Assembly: GCA_028697435.1 (NCBI GenBank)
Contig: JAQVFD010000168.1
Location: forward strand, 1 to 5,145
Direction: 5' to 3'
Length of the DNA stretch: 5,145 nucleotides
Source of the DNA: Clostridiaceae bacterium
GTDB taxonomy: Bacteria; Bacillota; Clostridia; Lutisporales; Lutisporaceae
A model generated the notes under the pieces. It worked only from the letters and a program-made list of their open reading frames with translations. It did not search any database and was not told where the DNA came from. Below are positions 5,123-5,145 of the stretch, one piece after another. Numbering within the stretch: the stretch's first letter is position 1; each line of letters opens with the position of its first letter. A program made the translations under genes and the position numbers.

Positions 5123-5145
5123 ATGAAAAAGGCATTGAAGGTTTT
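5123..5145 (+). CDS. Start of the gene after ptb, possibly butyrate kinase, partial
   Basis: Only seven complete codons are visible (MKKALKV) before the window ends. The start is well supported by the ribosome binding site and by the 16-base gap from ptb, which indicates co-transcription. Ptb is most often followed by butyrate kinase (buk), whose N-terminus is a short basic lead into a hydrophobic strand and an NPGSTSTK motif. The visible residues are compatible with that but do not show it. Leucine dehydrogenase or a 2-oxoacid oxidoreductase subunit are other genes seen next to ptb. Confidence 0.6.

Noticed and set aside
1..5145. CRISPR arrays, tRNA or rRNA genes, insertion sequences, integrase sites
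   Set aside because: No regularly spaced repeats, no tRNA-like cloverleaf, no transposase frame and no terminal inverted repeats were seen.

Overview
The window looks like a chromosomal segment from a Gram-positive, A+T-leaning anaerobe of the Clostridia. The evidence is strong GGAGG-type ribosome binding sites, a consensus sigma-A promoter, compact intrinsic terminators, a Ptb closely resembling the clostridial phosphate butyryltransferases, and an ABC-F protein of the Firmicutes antibiotic-resistance type. Genus cannot be fixed from the sequence alone.

Layout, left to right. Bases 1-739 are the 3' end of a branched-chain amino acid uptake operon: the last ten codons of a probable livG, overlapped by a complete livF. 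A GC-rich hairpin at 748-773 closes it and also serves the convergent gene behind it. Bases 773-2017 (minus strand) hold a complete single-domain P-loop ATPase of the BrxC/BrxD family (DUF2791-type), without any other BREX component in view. Bases 2018-2411 are a 394-base divergent intergenic region. It carries a near-perfect sigma-A promoter firing rightward (TTGACT, 17 bases, TATAAT) and a leader of about 240 bases. That leader has a five-codon upstream ORF, a stem-loop, a candidate intrinsic terminator, a long-range stem and a possible Shine-Dalgarno-sequestering hairpin. Bases 2412-4037 encode a 541-residue ABC-F ATPase of the Vga/Lsa/VmlR/CplR ribosome-protection type. A 19-bp terminator hairpin follows. 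Bases 4198-5106 encode phosphate butyryltransferase (ptb), and a further gene starts at 5123 and runs off the window; butyrate kinase is the contextual guess.

How the parts relate. The two ends are metabolic: branched-chain amino acid import on the left, and acyl-CoA to acyl-phosphate conversion on the right, a step that could yield ATP by substrate-level phosphorylation from butyrate or branched-chain acyl-CoAs. Between them sits a two-gene, divergently transcribed accessory insert (BrxC/D-like ATPase and ABC-F). The most interesting element is the ABC-F leader, whose architecture fits ribosome-mediated attenuation of an antibiotic-inducible resistance gene. The second is the orphan BrxC/D-like ATPase. 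All RNA structures were paired by eye and have no computed free energies.
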